The position numbers and the translations under genes were made by a program. DNA of 30,271 nucleotides from a virus: positions 1 through 30,271 of IMG/VR virus record IMGVR_UViG_3300030098_002588; one strand, 5' to 3'. Positions 1 to 6,607 of the stretch are shown in pieces (the first letter of the stretch is position 1; each line of letters opens with the position of its first letter). Below the pieces are notes generated by a model. That model had not been told where the DNA came from, did not search any database, and saw nothing but the letters and a program-made list of their open reading frames with translations.

Positions 1-24
1 ATCGGATAATCTTTATATTAAAAA

Positions 25-42
25 GGGAGACCGAAGCCTCCC
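25..42 (-). terminator. Rho-independent terminator with UUCG loop
   Basis: Read on the minus strand, a seven-pair stem closes a UUCG tetraloop and is followed by five T residues. It lies just after the stop of the 68-residue gene and should end the capsid transcription unit. The stem contains one G-U pair. Confidence 0.85.
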
Positions 43-53
43 TGTGTATGTGT

Positions 54-260
54 TTATTGTACTTGAGCTGCTACAACAAAACAAGTATCGACTATTTCAT
101 CGCTACTTACTGTTCCTACAGTTGAATACGCTAAACGTAAATTTTTTGTGATTGATTTAACACCTGAAACGGTGCCAGCATCACTAGTTCTTGCGACGGA
201 AAGTCTTTCAGCATCTGTTGTGCAGACACCATAACCTCCTACGCCTTCTGGGACTGCCAT
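54..260 (-). CDS. Small protein downstream of capsid, unknown function
   Basis: A 68-residue protein with an ATG start and no family I recognise. It is rich in Val, Ser and Thr, has no obvious membrane segment, and contains two cysteines. It follows the 135-residue gene by 18 bases and is closed by a strong terminator, so it is the last gene of the capsid unit. That position suggests a small virion or head-tail accessory protein, but nothing in the residues proves this. The next gene in the T7 order, tail tube, would lie beyond the left edge. Confidence 0.7.
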   Translation of the reverse strand: MAVPEGVGGYGVCTTDAERLSVARTSDAGTVSGVKSITKNLRLAYSTVGTVSSDEIVDTCFVVAAQVQ

Positions 261-278
261 AATTATTTATTGTATTGT

Positions 279-686
279 TTAAGTTACCTTTCCAATTAGT
301 CTGGAAAAAGTTTGGTTGTCATTACCGTCATTAGTTATTTGTAATGCAGATCCATTCCTTTCAGAAGCAATGTTAAAAGTATCATCATTTACTCTTACAA
401 CATATAGTACATCACCATCTGCATATGTTTTAGCAGAACTAACTAATGCAGTACCACCTTCTGTATTATATATAAGAATATCATTAGTAGTTAAATTATG
501 ACCAACTGATGTAAATACACCAGGACTAGCTTGAGTAATACCATCTTGGTCTATGGTCATAGTTTTGTAATCAAGGTGTGTTCTACCTACTACTACAGGA
601 GCAAATGGATCTTTAGTTATAGAAACTACTCCACCGACACCTGTATGCTTTTCTACTGTATTCTGTGTACCAGGTTTTAAAGGCAT
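279..686 (-). CDS. Probable head decoration or accessory virion protein
   Basis: A 135-residue protein starting at ATG, 12 bases after the capsid stop. The start is preceded by an AAGAGG ribosome binding site. The sequence is rich in beta-forming residues, Thr, Gly and Asn, with repeated short hydrophobic strands and no signal peptide. Small Thr/Gly-rich proteins directly after the capsid gene are commonly head decoration proteins, which is the basis of the call; I do not recognise a specific family. Its initiation region (AAGAGG, then AATC before ATGCC) is nearly the same as that of the 168-residue gene at 1878-2384. Confidence 0.75.
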   Translation of the reverse strand: MPLKPGTQNTVEKHTGVGGVVSITKDPFAPVVVGRTHLDYKTMTIDQDGITQASPGVFTSVGHNLTTNDILIYNTEGGTALVSSAKTYADGDVLYVVRVNDDTFNIASERNGSALQITNDGNDNQTFSRLIGKVT

Positions 687-698
687 GATTTATACCTC

Positions 699-1712
699 TT
701 ATGTTCTGTCAGAAATCAATTCAATCGCAGCAGCAGGGTTAAGTGTACCGACACCCATTGCTAAACGTCCAACAATAACGTCTCCTTGGTAAAGTACTGA
801 AACATCCCCTGAAGTTACTTGAACTTGAGGACCGATTGCTTCAACAACACCAGCAGCATCTTTGTAGTAGATTAAACCACAGTGCTTAGAGAAGTCTCCA
901 TTGTATGCATTGTTCTCACCAGTTTCAGCGTTTACTGTACCAGCTAGGAATGGTAGATTATTAGAACGTCTGATCTGAATACCAGCGATCTCATATAGAC
1001 CTTCACCAGAATTTAGATTACCTTGTCCATTACCAAAGTCTCTATTAAGGATATTAGTAGATACCTGAGAAACTAGAGCATAGTACTGTCTTGGAGATAG
1101 TACAGCTGTTCTACCTTGCTTAGGCATATTCTTTTCATCAAGAATAGAAGCTGCTTCAAAGAAAGCATCTACTAGTGCTTGAGCATCATACTCCTTAGTT
1201 ACACCTAATTGGATCTGAGAACCACCAGGCTCAGGACCAGGAGATGCCTCGATAGGATGTGACTCACGAGCTGCTAAAGCAATCGTTCTGAAGATTTTCT
1301 TATCATATGCTTCAGCTAAAGCATGACCGATCTTCTTACTGATTTCTCCTCTAAGTGAGTAATGAGCAAGTGTTTCATCTAAGTCATAAATGAAAGCTGA
1401 ACCGATAAGGAGATCATCACAATTGATTGTCTTCTCAGCTACTGGAGGATCACCCGAACCCAATATAGGGGTTCCTGGCTCATGATAAGCAGCGGTCATT
1501 CTTCCTGTGAAGATGAACTGTAAACTCTTACCGTTCTTTAGTGTACGTCTTTGTACTGTATCTCTTGCAATTGTTGCTGACTCATAAGCTTTAAATAGCT
1601 CACCTGAGAACAGCTTGAGGTAGGTGTTATACTTAGTATCATAATCACCGCCCCATGTACTAGATACAGCCTTATTAGCTGAACCTAATACCGATTGTGT
1701 GGCATTAGCCAT
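699..1712 (-). CDS. Major capsid protein (T7 gp10-like)
   Basis: A 337-residue protein close in length to T7 gp10A, which forms the icosahedral shell. The N-terminus (MANATQSVLGSANKAVSSTW) and internal segments such as IARDTVQRRTLKNGKSLQF, FTGRMTAAYHEPGTPI and PRQYYALVSQVSTNILNRDF are typical of cyanopodovirus capsid proteins of the HK97 fold. The ATG start is conserved in kind. Unlike T7, where scaffold directly precedes capsid, here hli, psbA, ndhI, a beta-barrel gene and two virion-like genes lie between them. A structured leader with a terminator-like hairpin (1839-1865) lies upstream, so capsid probably has its own transcript end or start there. Confidence 0.95.
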   Translation of the reverse strand: MANATQSVLGSANKAVSSTWGGDYDTKYNTYLKLFSGELFKAYESATIARDTVQRRTLKNGKSLQFIFTGRMTAAYHEPGTPILGSGDPPVAEKTINCDDLLIGSAFIYDLDETLAHYSLRGEISKKIGHALAEAYDKKIFRTIALAARESHPIEASPGPEPGGSQIQLGVTKEYDAQALVDAFFEAASILDEKNMPKQGRTAVLSPRQYYALVSQVSTNILNRDFGNGQGNLNSGEGLYEIAGIQIRRSNNLPFLAGTVNAETGENNAYNGDFSKHCGLIYYKDAAGVVEAIGPQVQVTSGDVSVLYQGDVIVGRLAMGVGTLNPAAAIELISDRT

Positions 1713-1743
1713 TATCTTTTAATTAATGTATGTGTTTACTTTC

Positions 1744-1755
1744 TTACGCACGTAA
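1744..1755. promoter_or_regulatory. Inverted repeat in the capsid leader
   Basis: TTACG, CA, CGTAA forms a short inverted repeat about 35 bases upstream of the capsid ATG. Similar TTAC..GTAA palindromes occur at 25902-25913. It could be an operator or a small hairpin; no function can be assigned. Confidence 0.3.
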
Positions 1756-1838
1756 ATTTTTTGATCATTTTTTGTGGTCTATCCCACCGTCTAGACGGCT
1801 AAAGGGTATCCTGCGTACAGGGCCAAAAGCCAAAAGAA

Positions 1839-1865
1839 AAGGAGTCCGACTCTGAGGTGCTCCTT
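1839..1865 (-). promoter_or_regulatory. Leader hairpin, copy A of a shared 15-base loop
   Basis: On the minus strand AAGGAG and CTCCTT enclose the 15-base loop CACCTCAGAGTCGGA, followed by a T-rich run. The same loop with one change is held by a different stem at 3040-3070. Copy A lies between the stop of the 168-residue gene and the capsid ATG, so it may act as a partial terminator, a processing site or a translational leader. Downstream on the minus strand, still before capsid, there is also a 12-base palindrome, CCGTCTAGACGG. Confidence 0.6.
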
Positions 1866-1877
1866 ATCTGAGTTTGT

Positions 1878-2384
1878 TTAGAACTTCTTATATTTTAAAT
1901 ATGAACCTGCTTTTAAAAAGCATTTATTACCAACCGCATCTTCTACTGTGTTAGCTGACCATTTGTATTCAAAATTACCTGCAGTACTTGAATTGATAAT
2001 AGTAAGAGTATATCTTAAAAATCCAGTAATATTAGCAGATCCATCAGTTGCAACATCTAATACACCAGTATTGGTTGTAGATTCTTCTACATAAATATGT
2101 GCAGATCCATCAACTTTACGACCATCTACATCCCATCTTATTATTGATCCTGTAGGTCCAACTAATTGGTATCTGAAATCTTTATTTTGATGTGCGAAAT
2201 ACCAGATACCTAACTCACCTATAATTCTTTCATTTTTACCTAGTGCAATCGTAAAATCAGATTGTGCTGCTACTGTATTACTGTTATTGACAGAATCAGT
2301 ATCATTTGCTAATATACTTTGATAATTAACTGCACTTGATGAATAAGTTACTGTACCTGCTGTTGTGTTTGTATATAATGGCAT
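1878..2384 (-). CDS. Virion-like protein, paralogue of the preceding gene
   Basis: A 168-residue protein clearly related to its upstream neighbour. Both begin MP-x-x-TNTT, followed by TV-x-YSS, share the core GK-x-ERIIGE, and end AGS-x-x-x-YK-x-F. The middle has diverged. Composition (Asn, Thr, Ser, aromatic residues, predicted beta strands) fits a capsid decoration or fibre-like head protein, which is inferred from composition and position only. ATG start, two bases after the upstream stop, with AAGAGG as ribosome binding site overlapping the end of the upstream gene. Confidence 0.75.
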   Translation of the reverse strand: MPLYTNTTAGTVTYSSSAVNYQSILANDTDSVNNSNTVAAQSDFTIALGKNERIIGELGIWYFAHQNKDFRYQLVGPTGSIIRWDVDGRKVDGSAHIYVEESTTNTGVLDVATDGSANITGFLRYTLTIINSSTAGNFEYKWSANTVEDAVGNKCFLKAGSYLKYKKF

Positions 2385-2386
2385 GA

Positions 2387-2938
2387 TTAGAACCTCTTAT
2401 AATTAATCCATGATCCAGCTAGTAGAACAGGTGCTCCATCTATACCACCTGCTTGAAAACTTAATGTACCATTTTTACCTTCGTTACCTATAGCTGAAAA
2501 TTTAATAGTTGCAGCTAAAGGTGAGTCATCTGAGCCTGCATTTAGTCTTATTATAGCACCTCTACCTGTATTATTGTTTGGTGAAGCATCTGAAGCTGTA
2601 CCACCTTCTAGGTTTGCATTCTCAGCATTATTAGAATCTACAACATCACCTATACAAGCTACTACAGAATAATTAAAAATAGTATCTAGATAAGCATTAG
2701 CAGAATCTACATTTTGAAATCTAAATGAAAATTCATTAGCATTATTTGAAGTGTAAAAAACATTTACTTCACCAATGATACGCTCATATTTACCTATACT
2801 TATTTTAAATTCATCTATAATACCAGTAGTTTCAGTTAAACTAGCTCCTAATGTTAAATTATTTTGTAAAACTTTCGTCTCCCAAGTAGGAGAAGAATAT
2901 ACCACAGTATTTTTTGTGGTATTTGTATGAAAAGGCAT
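2387..2938 (-). CDS. Virion-like protein, first of a tandem pair
   Basis: A 183-residue protein paralogous to the 168-residue product immediately downstream (shared N-terminal TNTT motif, central IGKYERIIGE and C-terminal WINYKRF-type ending). It is rich in Asn, Gly and Ser, without signal peptide or membrane helix. The gene begins a unit after the beta-barrel gene's terminator and a structured leader. The tandem copy arrangement suggests duplication followed by divergence of the middle portion. I infer a role on the virion surface; no named family is recognised. Confidence 0.75.
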   Translation of the reverse strand: MPFHTNTTKNTVVYSSPTWETKVLQNNLTLGASLTETTGIIDEFKISIGKYERIIGEVNVFYTSNNANEFSFRFQNVDSANAYLDTIFNYSVVACIGDVVDSNNAENANLEGGTASDASPNNNTGRGAIIRLNAGSDDSPLAATIKFSAIGNEGKNGTLSFQAGGIDGAPVLLAGSWINYKRF

Positions 2939-2961
2939 AATTATTTCATTAATCGAATCTA

Positions 2962-2978
2962 GTATAGTTCCGCTATAC
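2962..2978 (-). other. Short perfect hairpin upstream of the tandem virion genes
   Basis: GTATAG, CGGAA, CTATAC forms a six-pair stem with a five-base loop ending about 23 bases before the ATG of the 183-residue gene. Upstream in the same leader, AATTCCCTTGACC and GGTCAAGGAATT can pair as a longer stem (about 2990-3040). The leader is therefore heavily folded. Confidence 0.5.
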
Positions 2979-3039
2979 CAGTTACTAAATTCCTTGACCG
3001 ACTACAACGGACCGTAGCGGGTAAGGGTCAAGGGAATTA

Positions 3040-3070
3040 GTCAGAGATCCGACACTGAGGTGTCTCTGAC
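3040..3070 (-). promoter_or_regulatory. Leader hairpin, copy B of a shared 15-base loop
   Basis: GTCAGAGA and TCTCTGAC form an eight-pair stem around CACCTCAGTGTCGGA, a loop that matches copy A (1839-1865) at 14 of 15 bases and in exact length while the stems differ. It lies in the leader of the tandem virion genes. A conserved loop on non-conserved, self-complementary stems indicates an RNA-level element. Confidence 0.65.
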
Positions 3071-3105
3071 CGATGGTAGTTTAAGTGCATACTTTCTACC
3101 AATAT

Positions 3106-3137
3106 AAAAAAGGATAGTAATCCGAAGACTACTATCC
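3106..3137 (-). terminator. Rho-independent terminator after the beta-barrel gene
   Basis: An eight-pair stem (GGATAGTA with TACTATCC) extended inside by TC/GA around a UUCG loop, followed by six T residues on the minus strand. It lies 22 bases after the stop of the outer-membrane protein gene and should end the hli-psbA-ndhI unit. Confidence 0.88.
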
Positions 3138-3159
3138 ATAATTCATTAAAGCGTTTCAC

Positions 3160-3516
3160 TTAGAAGCTGAACTTTGCTCCTAGCTTTGTACCGAAGGTGT
3201 TATCAGCGTCTTCCACTTGTGCGAAAGATACTTCACCATAGAGGCCAAGTTTATCTGTAGCAGAGACAGAGCCACCAAGCTTCCCAGAGAAATTAGACTC
3301 TGAATCAACCCCATCAACAGCATCAATCGTCTTACCACCTTGTACGTAGTAAGCAATATTGCCGACAGAGTTTTCATAACCCAAGTGTAGATCTGTAGCA
3401 CGAGATGTAAAATCAGAGCCAGTGTAGTTAGCGTTTGTTTCGACGTTAACATAAGGTCCAGCCATTGCAGGTGTAGAAACAAGGGCGGTTGTTAGGACAA
3501 GTGCAAGTTTTTTCAT
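3160..3516 (-). CDS. Small outer-membrane beta-barrel-like protein with signal peptide
   Basis: A 118-residue protein. Residues 1-19 form a signal peptide: MKK, a hydrophobic stretch, then a TPAMA cleavage-like site before GPYVN. The rest alternates polar and hydrophobic residues in short strands, and the last residue is Phe (AKFSF), the usual C-terminal signal of Gram-negative beta-barrel proteins. At about 99 mature residues it could form an OmpX- or OmpA-like eight-strand barrel at most. A phage product exported to the host outer membrane could change receptor exposure, block superinfection or alter permeability; these are inferences. ATG overlaps the TAA of the 37-residue gene (TAATG), so the two are translationally coupled. 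Confidence 0.75.
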   Translation of the reverse strand: MKKLALVLTTALVSTPAMAGPYVNVETNANYTGSDFTSRATDLHLGYENSVGNIAYYVQGGKTIDAVDGVDSESNFSGKLGGSVSATDKLGLYGEVSFAQVEDADNTFGTKLGAKFSF

Positions 3517-3629
3517 TAAATTAAATTAGTTGTGTATTTAGTGTAAGTGACACCACGATACTTGAGTTTCATTGCCTTTTGAAATTCCTGTTGCTCTTTA
3601 ATACGAGCTTGGAGTTCTACTTGTGACAT
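3516..3629 (-). CDS. 37-residue peptide resembling DUF4278
   Basis: ATG at 3629 follows a good ribosome binding site (AGAGG, seven bases upstream). The product begins MSQVELQARIKEQQEFQKAM and then has MKLKYRGVTYTKY, which resembles the short cyanobacterial DUF4278 domain (pattern MKLxYRGVxY). The N-terminal 20 residues look like an amphipathic helix. The stop overlaps the ATG of the beta-barrel gene by one base. Function is unknown; the match to DUF4278 is by eye from a short segment. Confidence 0.6.
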   Translation of the reverse strand: MSQVELQARIKEQQEFQKAMKLKYRGVTYTKYTTNLI

Positions 3630-3706
3630 AATAAATCCTCTAGTACCAAGACCCCGTTCCATGCCTTGGTTTCATGCGTCCATGAATGATGGATGAACGG
3701 ACGTGG

Positions 3707-4144
3707 TTAATGTGGATCCATTTTACCTTTAGGTAAATAGGTAAGTTCTTTTAATACCTTTACACTTGGATCAAGTGTTACGTTTGTAGGTAGACGACCT
3801 AATGCAACATTGTCAAAATTCAAACTATGTCTATCAAATGCAGCAAGTTCATATTCTTCTGTCATTGATAAGCAATTTGTTGGACAATACTCAACACAGT
3901 TACCACAAAATATACAAGCACCAAAATCAATAGAATAATTTCTTAGTTCTTTTTTCTTTGCTTCCTTATTCATCACCCAATCGACGACTGGGAGATTAAT
4001 GGGACATACCCTTACACATACTTCGCAAGCAATACACTTATCCATTTCAAAGTGTATACGTCCTCTATATTGAGTAGAGGGTATTAGTTTTTCGTAAGGA
4101 TATTGAACTGTTATTGGTCGTCTACCCATATGGTCAAAAGTCAC
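3707..4144 (-). CDS. ndhI: NdhI, NDH-1 iron-sulfur subunit (short form)
   Basis: Encodes the two-[4Fe-4S] subunit of cyanobacterial NDH-1, which carries electrons from ferredoxin to plastoquinone in cyclic and respiratory flow at the thylakoid membrane. Both cluster motifs are intact: [12 protein letters not shown] and [12 protein letters not shown], around residues 37-48 and 76-87. Also conserved are [31 protein letters not shown] and [16 protein letters not shown]. From GTG at 4144 (AGGG ribosome binding site) the product is 145 residues; host NdhI is roughly 200 or more. It stops just after LPKGKMDPH, so the host C-terminal tail is missing. NdhI-like codons continue upstream of the GTG to 4225 without a usual start codon. 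It lies 76 bases after psbA and is probably cotranscribed with it. Confidence 0.93.
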   Translation of the reverse strand: MTFDHMGRRPITVQYPYEKLIPSTQYRGRIHFEMDKCIACEVCVRVCPINLPVVDWVMNKEAKKKELRNYSIDFGACIFCGNCVEYCPTNCLSMTEEYELAAFDRHSLNFDNVALGRLPTNVTLDPSVKVLKELTYLPKGKMDPH

Positions 4145-4225
4145 TGCTAGACCCTGTAAGATATACTTAGCAGAGTCAACAGTATCCTTTATATATTTTG
4201 TTAAAGTGTTTAAGATTTGATTAAC
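4145..4225 (-). other. NdhI-like coding sequence upstream of the GTG, no start codon
   Basis: In the ndhI frame, 27 codons between a TAG at 4226-4228 and the GTG at 4144 read ...[18 protein letters not shown], matching the N-terminal amphipathic region of cyanobacterial NdhI that leads into VTFDH. No ATG, GTG or TTG occurs among them; ATC and ATA codons do. Either the protein starts at a rare codon such as ATC, or the N-terminus has decayed and translation starts at GTG. Confidence 0.7.
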
Positions 4226-5288
4226 CTATAGAGATTGTTTCAGGTGTATCTACTGCAGCTAAATCAAGTGGGAAATTGTGTGCATTTCTTTCATGCATTA
4301 CTTCCATGCCAAGGTCAGCGCGGTTCAGGACATCAGCCCAAGTTGGCACTGTTCTTCCACCTGCATCGACGACGGACTGGTTAAAGTTAAAGCCGTTGAG
4401 ATTAAAAGCCATAGTGGAGATTCCCATAGAGGTAAGCCATATGCAAACGACGGGGAAAGTAGCAAGGAAAAAGTGTAGACTCCGGCTATTATTAAAAGAG
4501 GCATACTGAAAGATAAGTCTCCCAAAGTAGCCATGAGCCGCAATAATGTTATACGTCTCTTCTTCTTGACCGAATTTGTATCCATAGTTTTGTGAAACTA
4601 AGCCAGTCGTTTCTCTAATAAGTGAGGAAGTAACGAGACTTCCGTGCATTGCAGCGAAAAGAGCACCGCCGAATACCCCAGCAACACCGAGCATGTGGAA
4701 AGGATGCATGAGGATATTATGTTCGGCTTGGAATACGAACATAAAATTGAAAGTACCGCTAATACCAAGAGGCATACCATCACTGAAGCTCCCCTGACCG
4801 AATGGGTATACAAGGAAGACTGCAAATGATGCAGCGACTGGTGCGGAATAAGCTACACAAATCCATGGTCTCATTCCTAGTCTGTAACTAAGTTCCCATT
4901 GGCGTCCCAAGTAAGCTGAGATACCGATGAGGAAGTGAAAGACGATGAGTTGGTAGGGTCCACCGTTGTAAAGCCATTCATCGAGATTGGCTGCTTCCCA
5001 GATGGGATAGAAGTGGAGTCCGATTGCGTTTGAGCTGGGTACGATTGCACCTGATATGATGTTGTTTCCATAAATAAGTGAGCCTGCAACTGGTTCACGT
5101 ATTCCATCAATGTCTACAGGTGGTGCTGCTACGAATGCTATTAAGAAACAAGTAGTTGCTGTTAAGAGTGCGGGAATCATAAGAACACCAAACCACCCCA
5201 AGTAGAGGCGGTTGTTGGTGCTAGTAACCCAGTCACAAAAGCTATTCCAGTTGGTTGATAAAGGTTTAGTTAATGTGGCTGTTGTCAT
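4221..5288 (-). CDS. psbA: Photosystem II D1 protein
   Basis: A 355-residue D1, the reaction-centre subunit that binds P680, pheophytin, QB and part of the Mn cluster. Five transmembrane segments, [20 protein letters not shown], the QB and stroma-side loop with [33 protein letters not shown] and the C-terminal NFPLDLA are all conserved, including the site where CtpA cuts after DLA. The removable tail ([11 protein letters not shown]) is a little shorter than usual in hosts. Position 130 is Gln (GRQWELSYR). Phage D1 replaces damaged host D1 during infection. ATG starts immediately after the hli stop, making hli-psbA-ndhI one unit. Confidence 0.98.
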   Translation of the reverse strand: MTTATLTKPLSTNWNSFCDWVTSTNNRLYLGWFGVLMIPALLTATTCFLIAFVAAPPVDIDGIREPVAGSLIYGNNIISGAIVPSSNAIGLHFYPIWEAANLDEWLYNGGPYQLIVFHFLIGISAYLGRQWELSYRLGMRPWICVAYSAPVAASFAVFLVYPFGQGSFSDGMPLGISGTFNFMFVFQAEHNILMHPFHMLGVAGVFGGALFAAMHGSLVTSSLIRETTGLVSQNYGYKFGQEEETYNIIAAHGYFGRLIFQYASFNNSRSLHFFLATFPVVCIWLTSMGISTMAFNLNGFNFNQSVVDAGGRTVPTWADVLNRADLGMEVMHERNAHNFPLDLAAVDTPETISIG

Positions 5289-5486
5289 TTAAAAAATGCC
5301 GGGGATTATTTGTCCTGTTGTTATGTATGCACCTAGAGCTGCTACGATTCCAAGCATTGCTACTCGTCCGTTAAGCTCTTCAGCGATGTGCATAGGATCG
5401 CCTTCGTGATTATGATTTTCCATAAGTTGTATGGGAGGTTCTTTTGCGAAGATGTTTTGTTTACCGTATTCGGTTGTTGTGGTCAT
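5289..5486 (-). CDS. hli: High-light-inducible protein
   Basis: From ATG at 5486 the product is 65 residues. The C-terminal half has the chlorophyll-binding helix signature AEELNGRVAMLGIVAALGAY followed by TTGQIIPGIF, the usual ending of these single-helix LHC-like proteins. They sit in the thylakoid membrane, bind chlorophyll and protect photosystem II under light stress. A TTG nine bases further upstream is in frame, but the ATG is preferred because it begins the usual MTTTTEYG-type N-terminus. The gene abuts psbA and is preceded by a strong hairpin. Confidence 0.95.
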   Translation of the reverse strand: MTTTTEYGKQNIFAKEPPIQLMENHNHEGDPMHIAEELNGRVAMLGIVAALGAYITTGQIIPGIF

Positions 5487-5496
5487 TGAATTCAAA

Positions 5497-5541
5497 GGTA
5501 GGTGAATGGCGAGGATGAAAGTTCAGGTCGCCATGACTACC
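5497..5541 (-). other. Stem-loop directly upstream of hli
   Basis: GGTAG pairs with CTACC and ATGGCGA with TCGCCAT around a 15-base loop, ending about 11 bases before the hli ATG. The stem begins at the stop of the AT-hook-like peptide. It could be a weak terminator, an RNase site separating scaffold mRNA from hli-psbA, or a translational control element. Confidence 0.55.
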
Positions 5542-5612
5542 TACTTCTTCTTGGTACCCTTCTTAGGTGGTCTACCTTTCTTAGTACCGTATGTACCAAC
5601 TCCTCTAGGCAT
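5541..5612 (-). CDS. 23-residue basic peptide with AT-hook-like core
   Basis: ATG to TAG, 23 residues: MPRGVGTYGTKKGRPPKKGT followed by KKK. The core KKGRPPKKG matches the AT-hook pattern (GRP flanked by Lys), which binds the minor groove of AT-rich DNA. Similar micropeptides (MPRG.GTYG.K.GRPPKK) occur in other cyanophages as I recall, which favours a real gene despite the length. It lies between the 50-residue gene and hli. DNA or RNA binding is inferred from the motif only. Confidence 0.55.
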   Translation of the reverse strand: MPRGVGTYGTKKGRPPKKGTKKK

Positions 5613-5660
5613 TTGGTTTCTTGTATATAGGTCTGGGTTTTAGTTTTGTTTTAGTCATAG

Positions 5661-5813
5661 TTATTTCACCTTCTGGTTGGTTCCGTAGCCTTCGTTGAAT
5701 GATTTCAGGGTTCCATCAGCATTCATCTTTTTTCTACGGAGACGTTCAGCATTTAGTCTTTGCTGTTCCTTGGCTGACTCCCATATCTGCTTAGCATCTT
5801 TATAATTTGGCAT
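5661..5813 (-). CDS. Small protein between scaffold and hli
   Basis: ATG at 5813, TAA at 5661-5663, 50 residues. The product is polar and basic, begins MPNYKDAKQIWESAKEQQRL, has a run RLRRKK in the middle and should be mostly helical. It begins three bases after the scaffold stop and belongs to the same unit. I do not recognise a family; a virion-assembly accessory role is suggested only by position. Confidence 0.6.
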   Translation of the reverse strand: MPNYKDAKQIWESAKEQQRLNAERLRRKKMNADGTLKSFNEGYGTNQKVK

Positions 5814-5815
5814 AG

Positions 5816-6607
5816 TTAAAAATTAAGATCTGAGTTATCAAGTTTGCTTATGACGTCTTGTCTATAAGCTGGATCATTTTCATAACGAGGATCACTCATT
5901 GCTGCTACCAATTGAGCTTGACTTTGGAATACTTCTCCAGATGAGCTTGGTGCTTTACCTTGTAGCATTCGTCCTTCGTAGCCATTGACCTCGTTGTATT
6001 TAGATTGCATAGCAGTGATACCCATCTTGATGGCAGCTACATTGCCACTATCTATTAGGTTGTCAAAGGCATCTATCTCATGGTCTGGTAAGTTTGCAGC
6101 AGCCCAATTAGTTAGTTGGTCATAAGCTTGTTCACCACCAGCAGCGTTTTGTATTTCATTAATACTTGAATCACTTAACTCAACTGCTTGAGTTTGCTGA
6201 GCTTGTGGATTGTTCTTCTGTATTTCAAGGTAAGCATTAACAAGATCCTGACTACTCATCTGGGAGAACTTAGAGATAGTCTCAGGTGTCAGCTCTCCAT
6301 CATTTGCATAGTATTCAGCCGAGGCTTCCTCTATCAGACTGACTGCAGGAGACGCATCAGGTACCTCCTCATCAACTCCTTCTCCTTCTGCTTCGTAGTC
6401 TTCGCTTTCTTCTGTGTCATCATCACTACCTAGTTTCTTTTGTAGTTCCAGATAAGCCGACTCAAGATCTTCAGCGTTCTTATACTTACCTGCTAATAGT
6501 TGTTCTTGTTGAGCTTGTAACTCTTCACCAACTGCTAACGAGTCTTGTTCCTCTTCAGTTAAAACTTCAGCATCTGGTGTGTTGTCATACGTTAATGTCT
6601 CTGCCAT
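5816..6607 (-). CDS. Capsid assembly scaffold protein (T7 gp9-like)
   Basis: A 263-residue, strongly acidic protein (many Glu and Asp in the first 90 residues, e.g. EEEQDSLAVGEELQAQQEQL and DDTEESEDYEAEGEG) with a helical middle and the C-terminal segment DPRYENDPAYRQDVISKLDN that is typical of T7-like scaffolds. It directs assembly of the procapsid with the portal and capsid proteins and is not kept in mature virions. Its ATG follows the portal stop without spacer, as in other T7-like phages. Confidence 0.92.
   Translation of the reverse strand: MAETLTYDNTPDAEVLTEEEQDSLAVGEELQAQQEQLLAGKYKNAEDLESAYLELQKKLGSDDDTEESEDYEAEGEGVDEEVPDASPAVSLIEEASAEYYANDGELTPETISKFSQMSSQDLVNAYLEIQKNNPQAQQTQAVELSDSSINEIQNAAGGEQAYDQLTNWAAANLPDHEIDAFDNLIDSGNVAAIKMGITAMQSKYNEVNGYEGRMLQGKAPSSSGEVFQSQAQLVAAMSDPRYENDPAYRQDVISKLDNSDLNF

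Noticed and set aside
4276-4829. Plus-strand and alternate minus-strand frames inside psbA
   Set aside because: They lie wholly within the well-conserved psbA gene and have low-complexity or Leu-rich translations typical of shadow frames.
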